A DNA stretch of 64,000 nucleotides from assembly GCA_027028145.1 (NCBI GenBank), contig JALVJV010000005.1, positions 49,238 through 113,237 of the forward strand. Direction: 5' to 3'. The stretch is from Archaeoglobaceae archaeon. GTDB taxonomy: Archaea > Halobacteriota > Archaeoglobi > Archaeoglobales > Archaeoglobaceae. This document shows positions 45,227 through 53,757 of this stretch, piece after piece. Position 1 is the stretch's first letter. Every line of letters begins with the position of its first letter. Position numbers and translations under genes: made by a program. The notes under the pieces are model-generated. The model saw only the letters and a program-made list of their open reading frames with translations, was not told the DNA's origin and did no database searches.

Positions 45227-47209
45227 ATGCTCTCAGTAATCATATGGCTCGGTGTGCTTGGACTTTTGAGTTTCCTAACCCTACCCTTAGCCTCCAAGCT
45301 TAGGTTGGTTTACGCTTCGAAGATCTTCGGTCTGGTATTTCTCAGCTACATCGTTTGGATCTTTGCAAACTTCTTGAACTTCAAGACCGCAAGTCTCGTT
45401 GGCTTTTTAACCTACACTGCTATCTGCGTATATCCGCTCGCGAGATGCAAGGACGAAATAAAGGATATGCTGAAGGATTCCGCAAGATTTGAGATTGTAT
45501 TTGCAGTTTCTTTTTTGATCTATCTGCTCTACACCGCATTCAACCCAGACATATTTGGCGGAGAAAAGATGATGGATGTCTCTGTTTTAAGCGGAATTCT
45601 TAGGAGCAGGGGAATGCCACCGATAGACGTCAATTTGGCTGGATTTAGATTCGACTGCTACTACTACATGGGCTACCTCATAGTCGCAACACTAACGAGC
45701 CTAACGCAAACATCGATCGGCGTAGCATATAACTTAGGTGTCGCGACGTTTTTTGCTTCCGTTTTGGCGTTATCCGTTGAATTCGCCATCAGAAACAGAG
45801 TCAAATTTTTGCCGATACTGCTCTTAGCCGGAAACTTAGCATCCTTTGTAATACTGGTGGGTTGCGGACTGCAGATGCTCGGGTTGATCCACGTAGAAGG
45901 GCTTAAGCCCGAAAGAGCGTTCGATTTTTGGACCGTAACGAGGGTAATTCCGGGAACGATAAACGAGTTTCCATTTGCAACGCTAACGTTCAGAGACCTT
46001 CACCCTCACCTCATGGACATCCCGTTTCAGGTTCTATTCATAATACTGCTGTTCGAATACGTCAAGCTTAGAAATCGGAGAATTCCGATTTTTCTATCGT
46101 TTCTGCTCGGATTCATGTTCACCGTGAACTCTTGGGAGTTCCCAACCTACTTGACTTTACTGACACTTACGATTTTAATTTTCGGAAGCTTTAGGGATCT
46201 TTTTGCGTTACCGCTTGCAGTATTTCCCTTCATACCATACATCGTCAAACTTCATCCGTATGCGGTTAAGGGAATAGGAGTGGTCACCGAAAGAACCATG
46301 CTTCCCAACTTCCTCGTAGCTCAGCCTTTAATTCTGATTCCGTTGTGCTGGATCGCTTGGAAGAACAAAAAAAAGTTCTTAGCAATTTCCTTAGCCCTGA
46401 TACCGATAGCGGTTATTTTGAACTTCCAGCTACTGCCCCTCCTCATCCCTCTTGCGGTTTTGTCTGGAATGAGCATTCTAAAAAGAGATTTCAAGAGTAT
46501 TTTGATCTTCGTATCCGCGTTGATCTTCTTACTCGTCGAGTTGTTCTACGTCAACGACCCCTATCCTGAAAAGTGGGAGAGATTGAACACAGTTTTCAAG
46601 ACATACATTCAGGCGTGGATTATGCTGTCGTTCGCATCGGCGTTCATAATTTCCAACATCAACAGAAGAGCGCTTAAGATAGTTGCCTTATTTGTAGCTA
46701 TTCTCTGGATTTACCCCTTGGGCTACATTGCAACGTTGCACGGGTTTAAGGGTAGTATCGACGGCATGATGTATACCAAGAAGTTCGGTGAATACGATGC
46801 TCTGAGATATCTCCAGAACTGTCCGAACGGTGTTGTGTTGGAGTTTCCGGGGAAGAGCCCCTTCGAATCTTACACATACGCCGGCAGGGTTTCCGCTTTT
46901 ACGGGCTTGCAGAGCGTCATTGCGAGAGGGGGACACGAACTCTTTTGGAGGTATTACAACGAATCAACGATTCCGATGCTGTATGAAAGGTGGAGGGACG
47001 CGAACGAAATGTATTCGGCAAGTGATATCGGCGAGATCATTCCTCTACTTAAAAAATACAATGTGAAATATATTTATATTGGATATTTAGAGAAGAAACA
47101 CTACAGCGAGGAAGCTCTGAGAAAATTCGAAGTTTTCAAAAAGATATACGACGACGGCAAGGTTGAGATATACGAGGTAACGTTTTTAACTGCAAAGGCA
47201 CACAATTGA
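45227..47209 (+). CDS. DUF2298 multi-pass membrane protein
   Basis: 660 residues with about a dozen or more membrane helices, of the DUF2298 (Chlor_Arch_YYY) family found in archaea and Chloroflexi. The first extracytoplasmic loop carries FGGEKMMDVSVLSGILRS and RFDCYYYMGYLI, and the region FRDLHPHLMDIPFQ is typical. The soluble C-terminus (about 520-660) resembles the periplasmic parts of lipid-linked glycosyltransferases (NGVVLEFPGKSPFESYTYAGRVSAFTG). A role in surface glycan transfer is a fair guess, not shown. A C/D sRNA follows three bases after the stop. Confidence 0.85.
   Translation: MLSVIIWLGVLGLLSFLTLPLASKLRLVYASKIFGLVFLSYIVWIFANFLNFKTASLVGFLTYTAICVYPLARCKDEIKDMLKDSARFEIVFAVSFLIYLLYTAFNPDIFGGEKMMDVSVLSGILRSRGMPPIDVNLAGFRFDCYYYMGYLIVATLTSLTQTSIGVAYNLGVATFFASVLALSVEFAIRNRVKFLPILLLAGNLASFVILVGCGLQMLGLIHVEGLKPERAFDFWTVTRVIPGTINEFPFATLTFRDLHPHLMDIPFQVLFIILLFEYVKLRNRRIPIFLSFLLGFMFTVNSWEFPTYLTLLTLTILIFGSFRDLFALPLAVFPFIPYIVKLHPYAVKGIGVVTERTMLPNFLVAQPLILIPLCWIAWKNKKKFLAISLALIPIAVILNFQLLPLLIPLAVLSGMSILKRDFKSILIFVSALIFLLVELFYVNDPYPEKWERLNTVFKTYIQAWIMLSFASAFIISNINRRALKIVALFVAILWIYPLGYIATLHGFKGSIDGMMYTKKFGEYDALRYLQNCPNGVVLEFPGKSPFESYTYAGRVSAFTGLQSVIARGGHELFWRYYNESTIPMLYERWRDANEMYSASDIGEIIPLLKKYNVKYIYIGYLEKKHYSEEALRKFEVFKKIYDDGKVEIYEVTFLTAKAHN
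47183..47189 (+). promoter_or_regulatory. Possible promoter of the C/D sRNA
   Basis: TTTTTAA inside the last codons of the DUF2298 gene is centred 26 bases before the predicted sRNA 5' end at 47212. Alternatively the RNA is cut from the mRNA 3' end. Confidence 0.4.
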
Positions 47210-47211
47210 AA

Positions 47212-47266
47212 GCCGATGATGACTGATGGGCGAACTGAATTGTGATGAAAGGGAGAGTTCTGAGGC
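47212..47266 (+). ncRNA. C/D box guide sRNA (2'-O-methylation guide)
   Basis: All four boxes are perfect and correctly spaced. Box C is ATGATGA (47216-47222), then a 12-base guide (47223-47234), box D' CTGA (47235-47238), a 4-base spacer, box C' TGATGA (47243-47248), an 11-base guide (47249-47259) and box D CTGA (47260-47263). GCC (47212-47214) and GGC (47264-47266) close the terminal stem. The D' guide predicts a target UUCGCCCAUCAG; the run UUCGCCCAU matches archaeal 23S rRNA just before the A-loop as I remember it, with methylation at the fifth base (C). The D guide predicts AACUCUCCCUU, unassigned. It is 55 bases long, typical of archaeal C/D sRNAs. Confidence 0.9.
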
Positions 47267-47310
47267 ATTAATTAGAGTCAAATTTGGAAAATTGAGAGAT
47301 CCGGTAATAT

Positions 47311-47329
47311 AAAAACAAAAAAAGAAAAA
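47311..47329 (-). terminator. Oligo-T terminator of the L1-L10-L12 operon
   Basis: On the minus strand CTTTTTCTTTTTTTGTTTTT begins five bases after the rpl12 stop codon. Confidence 0.65.
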
Positions 47330-47333
47330 GACG

Positions 47334-47660
47334 TTAACCGAACAACGCTCCGAGTCCTTCCAGAGCTTCTTCTTCCGCCTTTTCTTCTTCCTCTTCCTTC
47401 TTCTCCTCTTCTTCCTTCTTCTCTTCTCCCGCCTCGGCGGTTGCTTCTGCCGCAACCGGTGCTGCTGGAGCCGCTACGGCTGGGATGGCGGCCTTCGAAA
47501 TAGCCTCATCGATGTCTATACCCTCCAAAGCAGCTACGAGAGCCTTGACTCTCGCCTCGTCCACCTCTATTCCAGCCGCGCTAAGCACGGCTTTTATGTT
47601 CTCCTCGTTTATCTCCTTTCCAGCAGCATGCAACAACAAAGCCGCATACACATACTCCAT
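47334..47660 (-). CDS. rpl12: 50S ribosomal protein L12 (P1-type stalk protein)
   Basis: Stalk dimer protein that recruits translation GTPases. About 108 residues from ATG 47660 ([22 protein letters not shown]), with GGAGGTGATC on the minus strand just upstream deciding this start over the ATG at 47669. N-terminal helical dimerisation domain, Ala-rich hinge, Glu/Lys-rich segment and the C-terminal factor-binding peptide LEGLGALFG. The same peptide ends L10. Last gene of the operon. Confidence 0.97.
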   Translation of the reverse strand: MEYVYAALLLHAAGKEINEENIKAVLSAAGIEVDEARVKALVAALEGIDIDEAISKAAIPAVAAPAAPVAAEATAEAGEEKKEEEEKKEEEEEKAEEEALEGLGALFG

Positions 47661-47675
47661 TCCGATCACCTCCCA

Positions 47676-48692
47676 TTAACCGAACAACGCTCCTAAACCT
47701 TCTAAAGCGGACTCTTCAGCTTCCTCCTCTTCTTCTTTCTCCTCTTCCTCTTCCTTCTTCTCCTCTTCTTCCTTCTCCTCTACCTTCTCAACCCTAACCT
47801 GTAAGCCTGATATCCTGCTCTTGAGATCATCATCAAGGGCATCATCCGGCAGTTTGGATGCCAAAGCGAGCATCTCAGCATACGCCTTCGCAAGCAGATC
47901 CGGCATAACATCCTTCTCGAATATACAGGCGTTTATCGCCAAGTTTCTCGCATCGATCACGGCCTTCATTATGAGTATCTCCGCAGTTTCTTCCGTTACG
48001 TATGCCGCGTTCACGGCTAAGTTCAAAGCCTTCTGGAAAGCTTCCGCGAGTTGTCCCTTTACTGCTTCCTCGTCGATTGCAAGCACGTCCGGTGTTAGAA
48101 TGACGCCGCTGTCGTAGATGGCCCTGACATCCAATCCCAACTTTATCGGTTTGATGTCCAACTTCTCCAAAGCCCTCGCGACTTCAGGCTTGACCACTTC
48201 TCCAGCCTTAACGACGGTGACGGTCTCCTTTATTACGATCTTGCCCCTCTCTATCGCAGCCGGCAGTCCAGCCGCCTGCAGTTCACCTATTATCGGACCG
48301 GGCGGGAATGGGGTTGGACCCTTCTCGACTACTACATCCACTGGCGAAACCTGCCCCGGTTTCAGCGGCGAAGGAACCTTCGTCTCTTCGATCATCTTGA
48401 ACAGCTTGAACGGGTTCATGTCCGTAGCGACGATGGCTGTCTGATCGTAGATGAACTCCTTGAGCCTTTCGAAATCTCCGCCCAAAGCGTCAATTGCCTT
48501 CTCCAAGAGGGTATTCTTGACCACCTTAATCAGAGCCTTTCCTCTGAAGTCCCTCCTGATCTTTTGCATCTGTCCGGATGGAACTCCTCTAAAACCTACG
48601 ATCGCTATTACCGGATAACTCGAAAAGATCTTTCTAATCTCCTCAACAGCCTGCACCTTCCACTTCGGCGGAGATCCTCTTACAGCCGCCAT
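47676..48692 (-). CDS. rpl10: 50S ribosomal protein L10 (P0-type)
   Basis: Stalk base protein that binds 23S rRNA and several L12 dimers. 338 residues: an N-terminal rRNA-binding domain (VEEIRKIFSSYPVIAIVGFRGVPS), the P0-specific insertion, helical L12-binding segments (about 200-290), a long Glu/Lys tail and the ending LEGLGALFG. It lies between rpl1 (one base away) and rpl12 (15 bases). Confidence 0.97.
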   Translation of the reverse strand: MAAVRGSPPKWKVQAVEEIRKIFSSYPVIAIVGFRGVPSGQMQKIRRDFRGKALIKVVKNTLLEKAIDALGGDFERLKEFIYDQTAIVATDMNPFKLFKMIEETKVPSPLKPGQVSPVDVVVEKGPTPFPPGPIIGELQAAGLPAAIERGKIVIKETVTVVKAGEVVKPEVARALEKLDIKPIKLGLDVRAIYDSGVILTPDVLAIDEEAVKGQLAEAFQKALNLAVNAAYVTEETAEILIMKAVIDARNLAINACIFEKDVMPDLLAKAYAEMLALASKLPDDALDDDLKSRISGLQVRVEKVEEKEEEEKKEEEEEKEEEEEAEESALEGLGALFG

Positions 48693-48693
48693 T

Positions 48694-49341
48694 TCAAATC
48701 ACCCTCACGGCAGGACCCATTGTAGTTTTAACGTATATCGACTTTACGTTCTGGCTTGGGTTTTCATACTTATTCTCAACGACCTTAAGTATTTCCAACG
48801 CATTTTCCGCCAACTGCTCCGGATCCATGTCTCTCTTACCGATCGGAGCGTGGAACGTCGGCTTGTCTCTCGTTCTGATCTTCACCGACTTCTTCAGCCT
48901 TTCAATGAACGGTTTGGGATCGGCTAAAGGCGGAATCGGCTGTGGCATCTTTCCTCTCGGCCCCAAGATCGGTCCAAGCTTCCTACCTATTTCCGGCATC
49001 AACGTCGCTTCGGCTATGAAGAAATCGATTCGCTTTGCAAGTTTCTTTGCCTGCCTCTTGTTCTTTGCAAGCTCGTCTATGTCTTCGGGCGAGAGAACCA
49101 CATCCGCCCCGGCATCCTTAGCCTTTAAAGCGGTTTCTCCCCTTGCGAAAACTCCGACCTTTCTCGGCTTACCCAAGCCGTGCGGAAGCATGACTATAGC
49201 GTCGATTCTGTTCTCTGGTCTTCTCATGTCCACGTTTTTCAAGTTTACAGCCATCTCCACCGTTTCGACGAACCTCCTCGGTTTCGCCTTCTGTATCGCT
49301 TCGCTTATTGCCTCGACGAGCCTCTCTTTTTCAACTAACAT
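48694..49341 (-). CDS. rpl1: 50S ribosomal protein L1
   Basis: L1 stalk protein, which moves with exiting tRNA and in several archaea represses translation of its own operon by binding a 23S-like site on the mRNA. 215 residues with VDMRRPENRIDAIVMLPHGLGKPRKVGVFA and GPILGPRGKMPQPIPP. Here it is the first gene of the operon. rpl11, its usual upstream partner, is absent. GGTGGT precedes the ATG, and the leader can form two small hairpins. Confidence 0.97.
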   Translation of the reverse strand: MLVEKERLVEAISEAIQKAKPRRFVETVEMAVNLKNVDMRRPENRIDAIVMLPHGLGKPRKVGVFARGETALKAKDAGADVVLSPEDIDELAKNKRQAKKLAKRIDFFIAEATLMPEIGRKLGPILGPRGKMPQPIPPLADPKPFIERLKKSVKIRTRDKPTFHAPIGKRDMDPEQLAENALEILKVVENKYENPSQNVKSIYVKTTMGPAVRVI

Positions 49342-49352
49342 TTAATACCACC

Positions 49353-49385
49353 CCGTAGTCCCAACGGCGTCCGCCTCCTACGGAC
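49353..49385 (-). promoter_or_regulatory. Structured leader of the L1 operon
   Basis: On the minus strand two hairpins stand next to each other. GTCCG (49385-49381), a seven-base loop and CGGAC (49373-49369) form the first; CCGT (49367-49364), a seven-base loop and ACGG (49356-49353) form the second. The predicted transcript starts at about 49386, so they make up most of the 45-base leader and abut the ribosome site. It is a candidate for L1 feedback control, by analogy only. Confidence 0.5.
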
Positions 49386-49406
49386 TCTCCCATGCCATCA
49401 CCAAGA

Positions 49407-49415
49407 TATTTTAAG
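49407..49415 (-). promoter_or_regulatory. Predicted L1 operon promoter
   Basis: CTTAAAATA on the minus strand is centred about 25 bases upstream of the first leader hairpin. A second TATA-like GTTAAAAATAC near 49482-49492 could be a distal promoter. Confidence 0.5.
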
Positions 49416-49546
49416 TTATCGCTGATCGGCACTTACCGAAACAAATACGATACGGCTGGAGGACATTTAGAGGGACTAAGTATTTTTAACTTTTTGGAAC
49501 GCAAATTAAAAAATAATCGAACGTTAGGTGGAGGATCCGAAGTGGG

Positions 49547-50809
49547 CTAAACGAACATTACTCCCTTTATGTCGCCGAATTTCGTTTCCTTTCGCATAAC
49601 CTTTTCTATGGCTTTAAGGAAGTCGTCCATCTTCACGGTAGTTCTGTCCTCCCTTATCGCGAACATTCCGGCTTCGGTGCAAATCGCTTTGATGTCTGCT
49701 CCGCTGGCTCCTTCGGTTAGATTCGCAAGTTCCGCGAAGTTAACGTCATCGGCAAGCTTCATCTTCCTCGTGTGGATCTTGAATATCTGAATTCGTCCTT
49801 CGTAGCTCGGCAGAGGAACCTCTATTATCCTGTCGAATCTGCCCGGTCTAAGGATGGCCGGATCCAATATGTCGATTCTGTTCGTTGCTCCGATGATCTT
49901 GATGTCTCCTCTCGGATCGAACCCGTCCATCTCGGCAAGCAGTTGCATCAAAGTCCTCTGAACCTCTCTATCACCACTCGTATCGCTTGCGGTTCTTCTC
50001 GCAGCGATCGCATCCAATTCGTCTATGAATATTATCGAAGGTGCCTTCTCCTTCGCAAGTTCGAATACCTCCCTGACGAGCCTCGCACCCTCGCCTATAT
50101 ACTTCTGAACGAACTCGCTACCTACGACCCTTATGAAGGTGGCGTTGGTGTGATGAGCAACGGCTTTTGCAAGTAGAGTTTTTCCGGTTCCCGGTGGGCC
50201 GTAAAGAAGAACTCCTTTGGGCGGCTCTATTCCGACCTCTTCGAACAACTGAGGTTTGAGCAGTGGGAGTTCTATCGCCTCTCTGATCTCCTCGATCTGC
50301 TTGTCCAAGCCACCTATGTCCGCGTAAGTTACCTTCGGTCTCTCCTCTACTTCGAACGCATATACCGTGGGATCCTTCGATGAAGGAAGAACGCTTACAA
50401 CCGCTAAGGTCTGCTGGTTAAGAGCGACTCTAACTCCGGGCTTAAGCTCTTTAGGATCGATATAGTGAGAAGCGTAAACTACAAACTTGGGACCGGTCGA
50501 GCTTTTAACTACAACCCTACCGTTGTCGAGGACATCCGAAATCACTCCAACGATGAGAGGAGGCGATCTCAACCTTTCGATCTCGCTCCTAAGTCTCCTA
50601 ACTTCCCTCTCAAACCTTATCCTTTCGGTTTCAGCGAACCTCTTCTCATCTTCAAGCTTACGACAAAGTTCTTTAAGCTTGTAATATTCCTCCTCAATCC
50701 TCTTAAGCCTGAGGTATTCCTCCTCCAATCTTTTGAGCCTGTCAAGTAAATACGAATAATCCAAGGACTCCACCGCAACGTCTTCCTTCGGAATGTCTTC
50801 TCCGCCCAC
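49547..50809 (-). CDS. pan: Proteasome-activating nucleotidase PAN
   Basis: AAA+ hexamer that unfolds proteins for the 20S proteasome. 420 residues: an N-terminal coiled coil (about 15-85), an OB domain (about 90-150), Walker A (GPPGTGKT), pore loop KYIGEG, Walker B ([10 protein letters not shown]) and second-region [21 protein letters not shown]. The C-terminus MFV fits the hydrophobic-Tyr-X motif that docks on the alpha ring, but with Phe for Tyr. The start is GTG 50809, preceded by GAGGT. A TATA-like GAATATATAG lies upstream. Confidence 0.97.
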   Translation of the reverse strand: MGGEDIPKEDVAVESLDYSYLLDRLKRLEEEYLRLKRIEEEYYKLKELCRKLEDEKRFAETERIRFEREVRRLRSEIERLRSPPLIVGVISDVLDNGRVVVKSSTGPKFVVYASHYIDPKELKPGVRVALNQQTLAVVSVLPSSKDPTVYAFEVEERPKVTYADIGGLDKQIEEIREAIELPLLKPQLFEEVGIEPPKGVLLYGPPGTGKTLLAKAVAHHTNATFIRVVGSEFVQKYIGEGARLVREVFELAKEKAPSIIFIDELDAIAARRTASDTSGDREVQRTLMQLLAEMDGFDPRGDIKIIGATNRIDILDPAILRPGRFDRIIEVPLPSYEGRIQIFKIHTRKMKLADDVNFAELANLTEGASGADIKAICTEAGMFAIREDRTTVKMDDFLKAIEKVMRKETKFGDIKGVMFV

Positions 50810-50904
50810 TTCGGAACCTCCAATTAACTATATATTCAATCAACTATAAGAACTTATTGGAGTTTATCGACCTTCAAAACCAACATCCTTAGCGGGTGTG
50901 GAGG

Positions 50905-51384
50905 ATGGAATGCGAGATCTGCGGAAGGGAGATTAGGGGTAGGGGTTTTAAAATCATCGTCGAAGGATCCGAAATTACCGTCTGCGAGCATTGTAAGGAT
51001 TACGGTGTCGAAAAACCCAGAGTTCCCCAGAAGAAGCCCTTTGTTTCGGTTCCGAAGCCGAAAAGCAGACCGAAGGTGAACACTACCATCGATCTCGGAG
51101 ATGAGCTCGTCGAGAACTTCCACATCATAATCAGAAGGGAAAGGGAAAAAAGAGGCTGGAGTCAGGAGGATTTAGCTAAAAAGATTCAGGAGAAAGTTTC
51201 TCTAGTCAGAAAGATTGAAAACGCCGAAATAACTCCGGAACCGGAAGTAATCGAGAAGCTTGAGAGAGTCTTCGATATAAAGCTGAGGGAGAAAGTCGAG
51301 GAGGTCAAGGTGGAAACTAAGAAGATCGACCTGACTCCAACGCTCGGAGACATAGTGGTTATAAAGAGGAAGAAGAGGTCTTAA
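50905..51384 (+). CDS. Multiprotein bridging factor 1 (aMBF1) homolog
   Basis: About 159 residues from ATG 50905. The N-terminal zinc ribbon has CEICGREIRG and CEHCKDYG; a basic linker leads to a Cro-type helix-turn-helix domain (about 75-130; EREKRGWSQEDLAKKIQEKVSLVRKIENAEITP). Archaeal MBF1 associates with ribosomes and perhaps transcription. GTG 50896 is an alternative start, but GGAGG lies between the two and favours the ATG only weakly. It overlaps the radical SAM gene tail to tail by 26 bases. Confidence 0.9.
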   Translation: MECEICGREIRGRGFKIIVEGSEITVCEHCKDYGVEKPRVPQKKPFVSVPKPKSRPKVNTTIDLGDELVENFHIIIRREREKRGWSQEDLAKKIQEKVSLVRKIENAEITPEPEVIEKLERVFDIKLREKVEEVKVETKKIDLTPTLGDIVVIKRKKRS

Positions 51385-52204
51385 CCCAGCACTTATTCGG
51401 ACATTTGGCGCAGAAACCCTTCTCCCAGCATCTGTTCCAGCAGACGACGTTATGCTTATAAGCGTTCGAACAGCATGCGGATCTGAAGACGATCAAACCC
51501 ATATCTTTCGCGAAATCTTCCAGAATCCTCTTCCTTTCGTAGTATTTTTTTGGTAAACCGTTTATTCCGAGCTTCCTCTTAACCTCCCTCGTCAGTCTGA
51601 GGTTTCCCAATATGATTCTATCCGTGTAATCTGCTATAACCTCGATGCCCTTCTTGTAAGTCTCCAGATCGATCATCGGCAGTATGGGTCTCAAAAATAC
51701 GCCTCCACCGATCTCACTACAAAACTCAAGCCTTTCGGATGGTGGAGGTCTTTTCGGCTCAAATTTCTTGCAGATGTCGTCGAAAGGTATGCACATGGAA
51801 GTTAGGGTGTCGACCCTTCTAAGAATTTCGACAAGATCGTAATCGATCTCTTTCGTCGAGATCTGAATGGGATTGCCGAGTTTCAGCATTTCCGTTAAGA
51901 ACTCCCTCGTATATTTCGGATAATCCAAGGGTTCGCATACCGCACCAACCGCCACGAAGCTCTTTCCCGGTTCGAAAAGGGGATTCAAAAGAAGAGAATA
52001 AACCAAAGCCTTCGGACTCAGATCGACGAGCTTGGGAGGGGAATCGACATAACAGTATAGGCATCCTCCGTTACATCCCTTTGCGATGTGAACCGTAAAT
52101 CCGCAAGGTCTCGGCTTTCTTTTGGCATGGTCGTTCTTTCTCGCTTTTTCGATTTCTTCGTCCGATAGCTCCGACTCGTATTTTCTTATGAGTCCCTCCT
52201 TCAT
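51359..52204 (-). CDS. Radical SAM protein, spore photoproduct lyase-like
   Basis: 281 residues. The radical SAM cluster motif C-x3-C-x2-C is in HIAKGCNGGCLYCYVDSPP. The set-up (central barrel, short N-terminus) resembles the SplB-like group, whose founding member repairs UV-damaged DNA; archaeal members have unproven roles. The C-terminus is Cys-rich (CCSN, CWNRCWEKGFCAKCPNKCW), probably holding a further metal centre. It is the last gene of the oxygen-defence operon, 15 bases after superoxide reductase, which hints at a repair or redox role. Confidence 0.85.
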   Translation of the reverse strand: MKEGLIRKYESELSDEEIEKARKNDHAKRKPRPCGFTVHIAKGCNGGCLYCYVDSPPKLVDLSPKALVYSLLLNPLFEPGKSFVAVGAVCEPLDYPKYTREFLTEMLKLGNPIQISTKEIDYDLVEILRRVDTLTSMCIPFDDICKKFEPKRPPPSERLEFCSEIGGGVFLRPILPMIDLETYKKGIEVIADYTDRIILGNLRLTREVKRKLGINGLPKKYYERKRILEDFAKDMGLIVFRSACCSNAYKHNVVCWNRCWEKGFCAKCPNKCWVKTSSSSL

Positions 52205-52219
52205 CGCTGATTCGGCGTT

Positions 52220-52570
52220 TCAAGATACCTCTATTCTCTTGCTACTCTCCCAAAGCCCGTGCTTGTTGCAGTATGCCAGAGCAAATACGGTTCCGCTCTT
52301 TTCAAGCTTGAGCTTCAGCGTAACTTCCGGATTCACGTATTCGGGCGTAAATACGGCTTTAGCCAGCTTTATCGGATTGAAATCCCTCCCCTCCTCGTAA
52401 AAGTATACCTCGATGTATCTGATCGAATGATCGACTTTGCTCGGATGTCCGCTGACGTAAACTCTTAGCTCGAATTCCTCCCCAGCTTTAACGGAATCGG
52501 GACATTCTATGATCGGCTTGTGGTTCTTAGCTTTCTCCCCTTCAGCGTAGATCAGATCACCGAACCTCAC
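52220..52570 (-). CDS. sor: Superoxide reductase (neelaredoxin type)
   Basis: Reduces superoxide to peroxide without making oxygen, at an Fe(His)4Cys centre. 116 residues, one-iron type without the N-terminal desulforedoxin domain. Candidate ligands: His in KAKNHKPIIE, two His in SGHPSKVDHSIRYIEVYF and Cys plus His in ALAYCNKHGLWES. The usual EKH motif, with its functional Glu and Lys, reads KNH here. It sits between rubrerythrin and the radical SAM gene in one operon. Confidence 0.92.
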   Translation of the reverse strand: MRFGDLIYAEGEKAKNHKPIIECPDSVKAGEEFELRVYVSGHPSKVDHSIRYIEVYFYEEGRDFNPIKLAKAVFTPEYVNPEVTLKLKLEKSGTVFALAYCNKHGLWESSKRIEVS

Positions 52571-52579
52571 GCTATCACC

Positions 52580-53152
52580 TCACAAGCATAACATATCCAA
52601 AGCGACGTAATAGGATTTGGAATGTCCGCAAGATGGACATTTTTCAGGCGGTTCTTCTCCGTAGTGGATGTATCCACACTCCAAGCAGACCCACGCAACT
52701 TCCTCGTCCCTCTTAAACATCGTTCCGCTCTCGATAGCTTCGAGCAACTTCTCGAACCTCTTCTTGTGGTGCTCCTCAGCTTTGGCGATAGCCCTAAGCC
52801 TTCCTGCCACTTCGTTCAAACCTTCCTCTTCAGCTATCTTAGCAAACTCTGGATACATCTTCTCCCATTCGTAGGTCTCGCCCTCTATCGCAGTTTTGAG
52901 ATTCTGGACAGTGTCTCCCAAAACTATTGGAGCTTCGGCTTCAGTTTTAACGACCGCCGTGTCTCCTCTAACCTTCTGAATTAGCTCAAGCAAAGTCTCA
53001 GCGTGCTCCTTTTCATTTTCTGCGGTTTCCAAAAACACCTTCGCAACGAAAACGTAGCCCTCTTCTTTTGCGACCTTCGCGTAGAACGTGTATCTGTTCC
53101 TCGCCATGCTTTCTCCGATAAACGCCTTAACCAAATTCTCAAGCGTCTTCAC
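52580..53152 (-). CDS. Rubrerythrin (second copy)
   Basis: Non-haem diiron peroxidase, 190 residues from GTG 53152. A four-helix ferritin-like domain with the E-x2-H type ligands (AENEKEHAETLL, KAEEHHKKRFEKL) is followed by a C-terminal rubredoxin domain (CLECGYIHYGEEPPEKCPSCG). It overlaps the previous rubrerythrin gene by four bases, with GGAGGTGG upstream deciding the GTG start. The frame open to 53215 lies inside the neighbour and is rejected. It reduces peroxide with electrons from rubredoxin or NADH systems. Confidence 0.95.
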   Translation of the reverse strand: MKTLENLVKAFIGESMARNRYTFYAKVAKEEGYVFVAKVFLETAENEKEHAETLLELIQKVRGDTAVVKTEAEAPIVLGDTVQNLKTAIEGETYEWEKMYPEFAKIAEEEGLNEVAGRLRAIAKAEEHHKKRFEKLLEAIESGTMFKRDEEVAWVCLECGYIHYGEEPPEKCPSCGHSKSYYVALDMLCL

Positions 53153-53721
53153 AAAACCACCTCCATAAGATCCTTCGCAACGAAGTTGTAGAACTTCGCC
53201 CCGCAGTTGGGGCAAACTTCAGGCGGAGCGTTACCGTGATGAACGTATCCGCAAACTAAACAGACCCAATCCGTATCGGCATCCCTCCTAAACATCGTTC
53301 CGACTTCTATCTCCCCCAACAATCTTTCGAACTTTTCCCTATGCCTTTTCTCAACATCGGCAAGGGTTCTAAGCTTTTTTGCGACATCTACGAATCCCTC
53401 CTCTTCGGCAACTTCGGCGAGCTTTGGATAGAGCTCCTCAGCCTCGAACTTTTCGCCCTCGACAGCAGATCTTAGGTTTTGAACGGTATCGCCGAAGGTT
53501 ATCGGAGCTTTGACCTCAACTTCCGCCGGTTCAACTTTGATCCTCTTCAGGAATTTCGCAAATATCTCAGCGTGACCCTTCTCGTTCTCAGCAACTTCCA
53601 AAAACACCTTACCGACAAAAACGTATCGCTCATCCTTCGCAATCTGGGAATAGATTACGTATCTGCTTATGGCGACGCTTTCACCGATGTAAGCTTTCAA
53701 AAGGTTTTTCGGAGTTTCCAA
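53149..53721 (-). CDS. Rubrerythrin (first copy)
   Basis: 190 residues, a clear tandem paralog of the next gene: the same ferritin-like domain (AENEKGHAEIFA, VEKRHREKFERLL) and rubredoxin tail (CLVCGYVHHGNAPPEVCPNCG). The start is a TTG at 53721, supported by GAGGTGT five bases upstream on the minus strand; no ATG or GTG is available. It lies 36 bases after the peroxiredoxin gene and overlaps the second copy by four bases, so duplication happened within the operon. Confidence 0.94.
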   Translation of the reverse strand: METPKNLLKAYIGESVAISRYVIYSQIAKDERYVFVGKVFLEVAENEKGHAEIFAKFLKRIKVEPAEVEVKAPITFGDTVQNLRSAVEGEKFEAEELYPKLAEVAEEEGFVDVAKKLRTLADVEKRHREKFERLLGEIEVGTMFRRDADTDWVCLVCGYVHHGNAPPEVCPNCGAKFYNFVAKDLMEVVL

Positions 53722-53757
53722 ACGTTACACCTCAAAAAATAAAGATTTCAAAAATAT

